In this document: in pieces, positions 48,590 to 57,312 of the stretch
How positions within the stretch are numbered: the stretch's first letter is position 1
Layout of the letters: every line of letters begins with the position of its first letter
Assembly: GCF_000378185.1 (NCBI RefSeq)
Contig: NZ_KB899376.1
Coordinates: 152,357 to 216,356 of the forward strand
Length of the DNA stretch: 64,000 nt
DNA from: Salinimonas chungwhensis DSM 16280
GTDB taxonomy: Bacteria > Pseudomonadota > Gammaproteobacteria > Enterobacterales > Alteromonadaceae
Reading direction: 5' to 3'
The notes under the pieces: generated by a model
The model's input: only the letters and a program-made list of their open reading frames with translations
Database searches by the model: none
Told to the model about the DNA's origin: nothing
Translations under genes and position numbers: made by a program

Positions 48590-49597
48590 ATGAGTGAACC
48601 TATCTTCGACTTAACTTACATCTGGGCTGGTATTATCGCATTTGGTGTAATCATGTACGTGCTAATGGATGGCTTTGACCTCGGCCTTGGCGTATTATTT
48701 ATGTTCGCGCCGACAGAAGAAGACCGGGACATTATGATGAATTCTATCGCACCGGTGTGGGATGGCAATGAAACATGGCTGGTATTGGGCGGTGCGGGTC
48801 TTCTGGCTGCCTTTCCCATTGTGTATACGATATTTTTACCCGCGCTTTATATCGGGGTGTTTTTATTACTGGCAGGGCTGATTTTCCGCGGTGTGGCCTT
48901 TGAATTCAGGCTCAAAGCCCATACGTCGCGCTATCTGTGGAACTGGTCATTTGCCATAGGCTCTACGATTGCCGCATTCGCGCAAGGTGCTGTAGTAGGA
49001 GCTTATATCCAGGGGTTTGAAACGGAAAACATGCGTTATGTAGGCGGTGCTTTCGACTGGCTTACTCCCTTCACCGCGTTTACCGGACTAGGGCTGGTGG
49101 CAGGGTATGCGTTACTGGGCGCTACCTGGTTGGTGATGAAGTCGACCGGCGCCACGCAGCAGTGGGCGTACAGGCTGGTAAAACCATTATTGTTTGTGGT
49201 AGTCGCAGTATTCTGTGTCATTAGTACCTGGACCCCTTTTGTAGATACTTTTACCGCCGACAGATGGTTTAGTGGCCCTTCATACATCTGGTTGTTACCC
49301 GTGCTCGGCTTTTTATGTGTCATTTGGCTCTACCGCTCAGTATCCAAAAAGCGCCAGGGTTCACCATTCGTGGCCACGATGGGCATGTTTATTTTCACCT
49401 ATCTTGGCTTGCTTGCCAGCAAGTGGCCCTACGTGGTGCCACCCACTTACACGCTTAAGGATGCTGCTTCAGCGCCGGAATCGCAGCTGTTTCTACTGAT
49501 CGGTTTTCTTTTTGTCATTCCCATTGTGCTGGCTTATACCGCCTGGACATACTGGGTTTTCCGAGGCAAGGTGACTGCGGATGATGGATACCATTAA
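48590..49597 (+). CDS. cydB: Cytochrome bd-type ubiquinol oxidase subunit II
   Basis: 335 residues, membrane protein partner of CydA. Conserved features are DGFDLGLGVLFM near the N terminus and the WDGNETWLVLGG motif. The ATG at 48590 is preferred (AAGGA 9-13 bases upstream) over an in-frame GTG three bases earlier. Ends 2 bp before cydD. No small cydX-like gene is found between cydB and cydD. Confidence 0.94.
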   Translation: MSEPIFDLTYIWAGIIAFGVIMYVLMDGFDLGLGVLFMFAPTEEDRDIMMNSIAPVWDGNETWLVLGGAGLLAAFPIVYTIFLPALYIGVFLLLAGLIFRGVAFEFRLKAHTSRYLWNWSFAIGSTIAAFAQGAVVGAYIQGFETENMRYVGGAFDWLTPFTAFTGLGLVAGYALLGATWLVMKSTGATQQWAYRLVKPLLFVVVAVFCVISTWTPFVDTFTADRWFSGPSYIWLLPVLGFLCVIWLYRSVSKKRQGSPFVATMGMFIFTYLGLLASKWPYVVPPTYTLKDAASAPESQLFLLIGFLFVIPIVLAYTAWTYWVFRGKVTADDGYH

Positions 49598-49599
49598 CA

Positions 49600-51258
49600 T
49601 TGATCCAAAAAGCGCGCGAGGCGATATCGCCTGCAGGTTACCTCAAAGGTCTGTCTGCCAGGGTTAAGCAATCTACCCGGCTGGCAGTAGTGGCAGGAGT
49701 GTTTCACACGTTCGCTACAGTCATTCAGTTGTATCTGGTGGCCTGGTTGGCTGAGCAAGTTATTGTGAACGAGGTGGTTGTTGCTCGGCTTTACTGGCCG
49801 TTTTTCTGGCTGGCAATCGTTACCCTGCTGAGGGTGACGATGCCAGTTGTTCAGCAATGGTTTGCCAGTATCGCGGCCCGTCAGGCATTGGACCAAGCAT
49901 CTGCCGGCATTTTAGGCGACTGGCAGGCGCTGGTTAAGTCAGGTCACACTATAAGACGTGCAGACGGGGCGCTCGTTAGCGAGCCCATTGCAGCGTTGGA
50001 AGGCTATATTGAGCGATTTACAGTAAACCGCTATTTGGTGGTTCTGTCACCCCTTATCATTTTAGTGGTTAGTGTTGCTGTCAACCCGGTTGTCGGAACA
50101 TTACTTCTGTTAAGCGGACCGATCATTCCGATATTTATGGTCATCGTGGGCATGGGGGCAGAGCAAGTCAGCAGAAAACATAGTCATGAAGCTTATTTGT
50201 TAAACCGAACGTTCACTGACAAAGTAAAAAACCTGCTTCTTCTCCATCTTTTCGATGCGCAAGATATTGCCACAAAAGAAGTTGTCGAAGCAGGAAAAAG
50301 ATACAAGCACGCCAACATGGCGGTACTTAAAATAGCTTTTCTTTCTTCGGCTGTGCTGGAGTTTTTTTCCAGTGTTGCTATCGCCGCTATTGCCTTGTAT
50401 GTAGGATTTGGCCTGCTGGGTTATATCAGCTGGCTTAGCGCTGATACGCTGACACTTTTTAGCGGCCTGTATTTACTGCTGCTTGCGCCGGAATACTTCT
50501 CGCCATTACGTAAGTTCGCACAAAGTTATCATGACAGAGCAGAGGCGTTAGGCGCAGCCTCGCTCATTTGTAACATGAGCAGAAATGCAGGCGGGCAATT
50601 GACCGAAGGCCAGCAAAGCCTAACCACAGCGTTCACAGACGGTACCAGAACGAGCCGCCTAATATACTGGAAGGCATTAAGTGCAGCGTTACCCGGTGGT
50701 TATTTTATTTCTTTTCCAGATATCACATTGCCGTGTTCTTCTTTGACCGCAGTATGTGGTGGCTCTGGTAGCGGAAAAACAACACTGCTGCGCATTATCA
50801 CTGGTATGCAGCCCTATGAGGGCGTGCTGGTCCGGCCCGCTAACTACCGCCACATGTTTGCATATCTGGCTCAGGAGCCTTTTTTACCCGCAGGATCACT
50901 GCGCAATACCATCAATCAGTTTGAAACACATAGTGATGAAGCGATTATCAAAGGCCTGTCGCAAATTGGCATGGCGGCGTTGCTCTCACAACTGACATTT
51001 GGCCTGGATACTCATTTACCAGAAGGTCAGGGGCTCTCAGGCGGTGAAAAACGTCGTATCGCATTGTTACGATGTTTGCTGAGCAACAAGCCCGTTATCA
51101 TTGCCGACGAGCCAACCGAAAACCTTGATGAGCAATCCGCCTATATCGTTCGGGGATGCCTGGCCAGTGCAGCAAACAACGGCAAACTGGTAATAGTGGC
51201 GACCCATGATGAAACATTAATAGCGATGGCTGACCTTACTGTGCGGGTGGACGATTAA
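49600..51258 (+). CDS. cydD: ABC exporter subunit CydD
   Basis: 552 residues: six-helix membrane domain (about 1-320) fused to an ATPase domain with Walker A GGSGSGKTT (near 387), signature LSGGEKRRIALLR and Walker B VIIADEPTENLD. CydDC exports glutathione and cysteine and is needed to assemble bd oxidases. The start is TTG at 49600, 2 bp after cydB; no in-frame ATG serves. Overlaps cydC by TAATG. Confidence 0.9.
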   Translation: MIQKAREAISPAGYLKGLSARVKQSTRLAVVAGVFHTFATVIQLYLVAWLAEQVIVNEVVVARLYWPFFWLAIVTLLRVTMPVVQQWFASIAARQALDQASAGILGDWQALVKSGHTIRRADGALVSEPIAALEGYIERFTVNRYLVVLSPLIILVVSVAVNPVVGTLLLLSGPIIPIFMVIVGMGAEQVSRKHSHEAYLLNRTFTDKVKNLLLLHLFDAQDIATKEVVEAGKRYKHANMAVLKIAFLSSAVLEFFSSVAIAAIALYVGFGLLGYISWLSADTLTLFSGLYLLLLAPEYFSPLRKFAQSYHDRAEALGAASLICNMSRNAGGQLTEGQQSLTTAFTDGTRTSRLIYWKALSAALPGGYFISFPDITLPCSSLTAVCGGSGSGKTTLLRIITGMQPYEGVLVRPANYRHMFAYLAQEPFLPAGSLRNTINQFETHSDEAIIKGLSQIGMAALLSQLTFGLDTHLPEGQGLSGGEKRRIALLRCLLSNKPVIIADEPTENLDEQSAYIVRGCLASAANNGKLVIVATHDETLIAMADLTVRVDD

Positions 51259-52871
51259 TGCAGGATGTAAAGCTATTAACTCAATGGTTACGTCCTCTTA
51301 GCGGTACAAAATTTATCGCAGTTTTTGTTTGCTCTCTGGCCTTGCTGACGGTCTTATTCGGGGTGGGCCTGCTCTCCTTGTCGGGTTGGTTAATTACGGC
51401 ATCGGCAGTGATGATGACACTTGAGGTCTACGCGCCAGGTGCGGGTATTCGATTTTTCGCAGTGGGGCGAACCGTCAGTCGTTACTGTGAGCGGCTATTT
51501 AGTCATGACTTGGTTTTATCATTGCAGGCCGCCTGGAGGGAACAATTCTTCGCTGGCTTAAATCTGGCATCGTTTCAGTCTAAGGCCACCGTCAGCCTCT
51601 CTGAAAAAGTACAGCAGTATGTGGGCGACATAGCCACAATGGATAACCTGTATCTGCGAATATTTATGCCAGTTGTCACATCACTTGGTGCGAGCGTTGT
51701 GCTGGCTATTTTCTGGCAATTTTACACAGCAATATTAGCGGCGGCGCTATTTGTGGCTGCGGTTATCACGTTAGTGACTGTTATCCGGATGGTTCGCATG
51801 CAGCGGGTGCTGGCCATAAAACTTCTTCATTATCGCTATAAACACAGACACCTGGCGATGAATATCACAGCTGCCATGACAGAGCTTGTTGTCTGGGACC
51901 ACGAAGAGGATGCCTGTAAGCATATAATGCAATTGTCTGAGCAAATTACGGCTATCGAGAAGCGCTATTTTCAGCACACGTCTTTCGCGCAGACTATAGT
52001 GAATATGGCAGGGCAGGGGTTATTTGTGTTTACCTTCACTTATACGCTGTTAGTGCTTACAGCATCTCCGGCTGAGGCTGCCCAGGCGATTATGCTTACC
52101 TTGAGCACGCTGGTGTGGGCTGAGGTAATAGCTGAACTGCCCGGGCAGTTAGCGCAATATGGAAAAACACTGGCAGCCGCACGGCGTCTCGACAGCCGGG
52201 TTGGCGATAACATGCCGGAATCGGAGTTTTACGTTAAAGGCAATAATCAAAATTTACAGCTAACCGGGGTAAGTGCTTTTCAGTCTCATCGCAGAATTCT
52301 GAATAAGGTAAATGCGGTATTTGAGCCAGACAACATTTATTGGATACAGGGCGAATCCGGCCGCGGGAAGTCTACGCTGGCCAGTGTGATCGCGGGTGTT
52401 CACCCCTTGTCAGCGGGCTATATTACACTGCCTGACACAACTGACAACACAGCCGTGACTTATCTGACACAACATCCAGATTTTCTGGACGCCAGCCTTC
52501 GCGACAATCTTGACCCGGCCAACCGCTATAGTGACGCCGAGTTGATAAGCGTGCTGGAGTTGGTTGAGTTATCTTTTCTGCTTAAAACACTGCCTGAGGG
52601 TCTCAATTGCCAGCCTGAAGAGGCGGGTATTCTGCTTTCCGGGGGGCAAAAGCGTCGTCTGGCGCTGGCCAGAGTGTTACTGCAGCAAAGATCAATATGT
52701 ATTCTTGATGAGCCCTTTACGGGCATTGAAACAGCGCTGGCCCGGCGGATCTATTCCAATATAAAACCATTGTATGAAAGCCGTATACTTATCGTTATCA
52801 GCCACACCTTTCCGGTTGACGATGCCGATGTGGTAAAGCTGACATTTGACAGGCTGGCTGGCCAAACCTGA
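51258..52871 (+). CDS. cydC: ABC exporter subunit CydC
   Basis: 537 residues with the same layout as CydD: membrane domain, then Walker A GESGRGKST, signature LSGGQKRRLALAR and Walker B ICILDEPFTG. It forms a heterodimer with CydD. The order cydD-cydC is as in E. coli. The gene ends the operon; a hairpin follows about 90 bp downstream. Confidence 0.9.
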   Translation: MQDVKLLTQWLRPLSGTKFIAVFVCSLALLTVLFGVGLLSLSGWLITASAVMMTLEVYAPGAGIRFFAVGRTVSRYCERLFSHDLVLSLQAAWREQFFAGLNLASFQSKATVSLSEKVQQYVGDIATMDNLYLRIFMPVVTSLGASVVLAIFWQFYTAILAAALFVAAVITLVTVIRMVRMQRVLAIKLLHYRYKHRHLAMNITAAMTELVVWDHEEDACKHIMQLSEQITAIEKRYFQHTSFAQTIVNMAGQGLFVFTFTYTLLVLTASPAEAAQAIMLTLSTLVWAEVIAELPGQLAQYGKTLAAARRLDSRVGDNMPESEFYVKGNNQNLQLTGVSAFQSHRRILNKVNAVFEPDNIYWIQGESGRGKSTLASVIAGVHPLSAGYITLPDTTDNTAVTYLTQHPDFLDASLRDNLDPANRYSDAELISVLELVELSFLLKTLPEGLNCQPEEAGILLSGGQKRRLALARVLLQQRSICILDEPFTGIETALARRIYSNIKPLYESRILIVISHTFPVDDADVVKLTFDRLAGQT

Positions 52872-52964
52872 AACATACAAGTAGGGGCTGGCTGATAGCT
52901 CAGCTTGTTGCGAAAGATCAGGTAGCGGGGGATTTCAGAAGGCGTAGAATGATGGATAATAAAG

Positions 52965-53004
52965 GCTGCTAAACCCGTTGTTATGCACAAATGGGTTTAG
53001 CAGC
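52965..53004. terminator. 12-bp hairpin between cydC and the PEP-CTERM gene
   Basis: GCTGCTAAACCC (52965-52976) pairs perfectly with GGGTTTAGCAGC (52993-53004). Convergent genes flank it; the plus side lacks a T-run, the minus side reads CTTTATTAT after the stem. Most likely the terminator of the minus-strand PEP-CTERM gene and perhaps of cydC. Confidence 0.6.
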
Positions 53005-53021
53005 GCTACTGCTTACAGTTT

Positions 53022-53789
53022 TTACGCGCGATTAATGCGGCGCGCCGCCAGCCCACCCAGGGCCAGTACGAATAAAACAAAAGTAGACGGCGCAGGAACA
53101 GAAGCAGGTTCTAAATCAATCTGTAAGCTGCGGTTGCCGGTAAATTCCAGATTGATATTATCTATAGATCCTTCGAATGTGTTGGCCCAGCCACTGCCGG
53201 TCTTCACTACAATTCCCTTAATAATTTCTGATGCATAATTTACCCCGGGGAAAGTGTAGTATTCATCATCGCTGTAATTTTCGTCCATAAGCTCAGCAAA
53301 TGTAGGAGCTTCATATCCACCAAAATTCTGATGGTCATATATAGCGAGTTGGTTTTCACCTTCTGCGGTTGACCACGTATTCCAGGTATCGGCCGGTGCA
53401 TTTTTATTTTTTGCATAAAGCGGGTCAAAGGTGATGCGTTGGCCGTACCAACTAGCGCCATCATTTGTACCATCTTTGAATGTATAAATTTGTATAAAAA
53501 AGTCATTGTCGCCTGAAGGTTTCAGTGTCTCGAAACTTAAGCTCATCAAATCGCCCAGACGATAGTCAGCATCAGCGGCGCTACTTTCCCATAAAATATA
53601 CTGTTGAGAATAACTTTCAGGTTCTCCAAAGGTATTGGCAGACCACGCGCCATTGCCTAAGGGTGCATCTGCCATCGCACTGGAGGTAAAACCTCTACCT
53701 GGTTCATCAAGTATAATGGTAGCAGCGCTGGCGGAGCCGATAGCTGTAAGAGATAAGGCTAAGGAGGCAAAAATATGACGTAGTTTCAT
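53022..53789 (-). CDS. PEP-CTERM sorting-signal protein
   Basis: 255 residues from the start at 53789 (RBS AAAGGAAAA), chosen over a longer frame to 53900. Signal peptide about 1-22 (ending GSASA), then a beta-rich domain of the general PEP-CTERM kind with Asn/Tyr/Trp-rich segments, and the tail SVPAPSTFVLFVLALGGLA with the basic end ARRINRA. Predicted to be cut by an exosortase (absent here) and exported to the surface or matrix. A sigma-54 promoter lies upstream. Confidence 0.85.
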   Translation of the reverse strand: MKLRHIFASLALSLTAIGSASAATIILDEPGRGFTSSAMADAPLGNGAWSANTFGEPESYSQQYILWESSAADADYRLGDLMSLSFETLKPSGDNDFFIQIYTFKDGTNDGASWYGQRITFDPLYAKNKNAPADTWNTWSTAEGENQLAIYDHQNFGGYEAPTFAELMDENYSDDEYYTFPGVNYASEIIKGIVVKTGSGWANTFEGSIDNINLEFTGNRSLQIDLEPASVPAPSTFVLFVLALGGLAARRINRA

Positions 53790-53860
53790 TGTATTTTCCT
53801 TTACTACTGCAATCGCAGGGGTTATTCCGACGCGATTAAAAGGTTGATCTGACCGGGTAA

Positions 53861-53876
53861 TGCACCAAATGTGCCA
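53861..53876 (-). promoter_or_regulatory. Sigma-54 promoter of the PEP-CTERM gene
   Basis: On the minus strand the sequence reads TGGCAC-ATTTG-GTGCA; the consensus is TGGCAC-N5-TTGCA, so only one base differs. The GC of the -12 element is about 72 bp upstream of the start codon, leaving a plausible leader. PEP-CTERM genes are often under sigma-54 and the PrsK/PrsR two-component system. Confidence 0.7.
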
Positions 53877-54201
53877 ACCGTAATAAATGTTGAAATACAA
53901 TAAGTTATAAATTTTCTAAGATGCTTATAATACTAAAGTGTTAATTATTTTGACATTAATTAGTTTATTTTATAATCAAAGAAATCAATATCTGTACGCG
54001 ACTATGATTTTTTTCGACTTGTCTGTCAGCCGACCTCGACTTTAAACATCTGATAGATACCTATAGTGCCCGGTACTGAAGATTAGAGCGGCTTATTGTT
54101 TTTATGCAAGTTTATGCAGCATAGGTTCAGGCATTACTCGGCGCGTTTCAAAGCGTCTGCAACGGAAGCTAATTACAACTACACGGAATATGACAGCGGT
54201 A
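53877..54201. other. Intergenic, upstream of the PEP-CTERM gene
   Basis: A 325-bp AT-rich spacer between two minus-strand genes. It probably contains enhancer sites for the sigma-54 promoter, but no clear inverted repeat was found. No gene is supported. Confidence 0.4.
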
Positions 54202-55809
54202 TTAGTCACTGCCGATCATTGCCAGCGCAACGGCCTCTGCTACCCGGATGCCATCGATACCTGCCGACCAGATACCACCTGCATAGCCAGCCCCTTCGCC
54301 AGCCGGGTAGAGGCCCTGGGTGTTCACGCTTTGATAGTTGGCACCGCGTTTAATACATACCGGAGAAGAGGTGCGGGTTTCAACGCCGGTTAAAAGCCCG
54401 TCCCGTTTGGCAAACCCCTTGATCTGCTTATCGAACGCCGGTATAGCTTCCTGAATAGACTGAGTGACATAGTCAGGCACAACTTTGCTTAAATCTGTCA
54501 GCGTGACCCCCGGGGTGTAGGAGGGGGCAACGTCACCTAAATCGGAACTGGGTTTGCCAGCCAGAAAATCACCGATCAACTGCGCGGGCGCATGGTAGTT
54601 TTCTCCGCCCGCCGTGTAGGCAAGCTCTTCCAACTGCCGTTGCAAAGCAATGCCAGCCAACGGATGACCCGGAAAATCCTGCTCAGGTGTAATGCCCACA
54701 ACAATAGCGCTATTGGCATTACGTTCATGACGTGAATACTGGCTCATGCCATTGGTGACTACCCGGCCAGGTTCTGAGGCTGCAGCGACCACTGTGCCGC
54801 CAGGACACATACAAAAGCTGTAGACAGTTCGCCCGTTTTTACAATGATGAACCAGCTTATAATCCGCGGCGCCCAAAATAGGATTGCCGGCATTGTCACC
54901 AAACCGGCACTGATCAATCATACTTTGCTCGTGTTCAATTCTAAAACCCACCGAAAAAGGCTTGGCTTCGATATAGACGCCTTGGTCGTAAAGCGCTTTA
55001 AAGGTATCGCGGGCACTATGACCCACTGCCAGTACCACATGATTGCTGGCCAGGTATTGGTCATCAGAAAGAAACAAGCCCTGAATTTTATTATCCTGAA
55101 TATCCAGCTTTTCCACGCGAGTACTAAAACGAATTTCGCCTCCCAGCGCGATGATCTGGGCACGCATTTTTTCCACCATGTTGACCAGCTTAAAGGTGCC
55201 AATATGCGGCTTGCTGACATACATAATTTCTTCGGGTGCACCGGCCGCGACAAATTCGTGCAATACCTTGCGACCATAATGCTTACGATCTTTAACCTGA
55301 CTATACAGTTTGCCATCAGAGAATGTACCGGCCCCGCCTTCACCAAATTGCACATTCGACTCAGGATTGAGCGGTTGTTTGCGCCAGAAGCCAAAGGTAT
55401 CTTTGGTACGTTCACGCACCGCTTTACCGCGTTCGACCACAATAGGCTTAAAACCCATTTGCGCCAGTATCAACGCTGCAAATAACCCGCAGGGACCAAG
55501 CCCGACTACCACCGGGCGTTGGGTCAGTGTAGCCGGCGCTTCAGCTACAAACTTGTATTGCATATCCGGCGTCAACCGTACCCGGGGGTCCTGACTGAAT
55601 TGCTGTAACAATTCCGCCTCATTAGCGACCTCCACGTCCAGCGTATAAATAAGCAGTATATTTTTGTTGTTCCGGGCGTCATAACCGCGCTTGAACACGG
55701 TAACGGCCTTGAGGTCATCTTTACCGATGTCCAGCCTTGTCAGCACAGCCAGTTCAATAGCCTGCTCATCATGATCAAGGGGTAATTTAATATCGGTTAA
55801 ACGCAGCAT
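54202..55809 (-). CDS. FAD-dependent oxidoreductase of the COG2509 family
   Basis: A 535-residue predicted cytoplasmic flavoprotein. The N-terminal ~95 residues are a separate small domain; then the dinucleotide-binding motif VVVGLGPCGLFAALILAQMG and ERGKAVRERTKDTFGFW, FGEGGAGTFSDGKLYS, and the C-terminal GEGAGYAGGIWSAGIDG. This is the family annotated FAD-dependent protein COG2509, whose reaction is not established. Single gene. Confidence 0.85.
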   Translation of the reverse strand: MLRLTDIKLPLDHDEQAIELAVLTRLDIGKDDLKAVTVFKRGYDARNNKNILLIYTLDVEVANEAELLQQFSQDPRVRLTPDMQYKFVAEAPATLTQRPVVVGLGPCGLFAALILAQMGFKPIVVERGKAVRERTKDTFGFWRKQPLNPESNVQFGEGGAGTFSDGKLYSQVKDRKHYGRKVLHEFVAAGAPEEIMYVSKPHIGTFKLVNMVEKMRAQIIALGGEIRFSTRVEKLDIQDNKIQGLFLSDDQYLASNHVVLAVGHSARDTFKALYDQGVYIEAKPFSVGFRIEHEQSMIDQCRFGDNAGNPILGAADYKLVHHCKNGRTVYSFCMCPGGTVVAAASEPGRVVTNGMSQYSRHERNANSAIVVGITPEQDFPGHPLAGIALQRQLEELAYTAGGENYHAPAQLIGDFLAGKPSSDLGDVAPSYTPGVTLTDLSKVVPDYVTQSIQEAIPAFDKQIKGFAKRDGLLTGVETRTSSPVCIKRGANYQSVNTQGLYPAGEGAGYAGGIWSAGIDGIRVAEAVALAMIGSD

Positions 55810-55994
55810 AATACAGTTACTCTTATAAACACCGGACAGCCTTTTCTGTCAGGGCCGGGCATTTTAAATGACTTATTGTGCTTTAGATAGGGCCGGGACA
55901 GATTGCACAAGCCAGTGTATGAAGAAAACTTGTTTTTTGACCGTGCTACTTTAGACTTGTCAGCTATGAAAAATAATCTCGTAACTAGCTAGTA

Positions 55995-56318
55995 ATGACC
56001 TTTGTAGTGACCGACAATTGCATCAATTGTAAATATACAGACTGTGTTGCAGTGTGCCCTGTGGATGCCTTTTTTGAAGGGCCTAATTTTTTAGCAATTG
56101 ATCCGGCTATCTGTATAGATTGTGCGCTTTGTGTGCCAGAGTGCCCGGCGGATGCAATTGTGCAGGATACCCACTTAACGCCTGACCAGGCACCGTTTTT
56201 AGCCCTGAATGATGAATTGGCACAACAGTGGCCTAACATCACAGAGCTTAAACCCGCACCGGCAGATGCTGATGAGTGGAACGGTGTACCAGATAAAATT
56301 GGGCTGCTTAACTATTAG
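55995..56318 (+). CDS. fdxA: Ferredoxin with two Fe-S clusters (FdxA type)
   Basis: A 107-residue small ferredoxin of the Azotobacter FdI type (7Fe: one 3Fe-4S, one 4Fe-4S cluster). The cysteines are at 9, 12, 17, 21 ([14 protein letters not shown]) and 40, 43, 46, 50 ([12 protein letters not shown]), followed by the long C-terminal helix region. Electron partner unknown. It is alone in its transcription unit. Confidence 0.9.
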   Translation: MTFVVTDNCINCKYTDCVAVCPVDAFFEGPNFLAIDPAICIDCALCVPECPADAIVQDTHLTPDQAPFLALNDELAQQWPNITELKPAPADADEWNGVPDKIGLLNY

Positions 56319-56484
56319 CCCGGGTATTTTCACGAATAGGACACGCCAATATTCACAATTGCCGGCATACCTGAAAACAGACACTGAACGCGTATAAGGT
56401 ACGCAGTTTACGGGTATCGACGTTGAAGTATCATTGGAATCGGTCAGAAAGCGAATGCACACCAGGGCACAAAAACAGGTGATT

Positions 56485-57222
56485 ATGAAACTGGATGATG
56501 TCAAAAAGCTCCATCAAAAAAAATATCGCTCACAGTTTGGCTTCTATCTGGTAGAAGGTGAGCACTTAATACTGGAGTTGGATAAAGCCTGCACTGCCGG
56601 GTATACCAATGTAACGATCACACTCTATGTGACGCCGGAATACGAATCATGGGCTGAACAGTTAGATAGTCAGTACACTGTAAAACCAGTCAGTCAGCGA
56701 CAAATGAGCCAGCTTAGCGATACTAAGTCGCCACAGGGAATTATTGCCTGTGTGCCAATACCCGGCAAAGCGCCTGCGTCGGGCAAATCAAGTGCACGCT
56801 GTATTTATCTGCATGAAGTCCAGGACCCCGGCAACTTGGGCACGATTTTGCGCAGTCTGGCGTGGTTCGGACAATTTCGTTTGTTACTAAGCCCGGGCAG
56901 TGTGGATCCGTATAACTCTAAAGTTGTTCGCGCCAGCATGGGAGCCATATTTCATGTTCCTGTTGAGCTGGATGTGAGCTTATCTGCTTTGCCGGGCCGT
57001 TTTAGTTCGATTGCCTGTCTAGATATGCAGGGTACCAACATCAGTGATAGTCACTTTCGCGACTTTGACTGTTACTTATTCGGCAATGAGGCACGTGGTG
57101 TCCCTGCTCAGGCACTTGTTGAATGCGATGCACAGCCATTTACTATTAACGGTAGCGGTAAAATTGATTCGCTGAACCTGGCCAGTGCGGTCACCTTATC
57201 GGTTTTTCAGTTAACCCTTTGA
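56485..57222 (+). CDS. SpoU/TrmH-family RNA 2'-O-methyltransferase
   Basis: 245 residues. N-terminal substrate-binding domain with KYRSQFGFYLVEGEHLI, then the SPOUT domain motifs: HEVQDPGNLGTILRSLAWFG (motif 1), FGNEARGVP (motif 2) and SLNLASAVTLSVFQ (motif 3). The RNA target is uncertain; relatives such as RlmB/TrmH-like proteins act on 23S rRNA or tRNA. I use the start at 56485 (MKLDDVKKLHQKKYR) because of CAGGTG upstream, not the earlier ATG at 56434. Confidence 0.85.
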   Translation: MKLDDVKKLHQKKYRSQFGFYLVEGEHLILELDKACTAGYTNVTITLYVTPEYESWAEQLDSQYTVKPVSQRQMSQLSDTKSPQGIIACVPIPGKAPASGKSSARCIYLHEVQDPGNLGTILRSLAWFGQFRLLLSPGSVDPYNSKVVRASMGAIFHVPVELDVSLSALPGRFSSIACLDMQGTNISDSHFRDFDCYLFGNEARGVPAQALVECDAQPFTINGSGKIDSLNLASAVTLSVFQLTL

Positions 57223-57312
57223 TGGGCAATAACAGGGTGTTATCCAGTCAGCACATCCGGTTCGTTTGGGCTAAAACTTGCTCCTATTTTATTAATGTAA
57301 AGGAAAAAAAAC

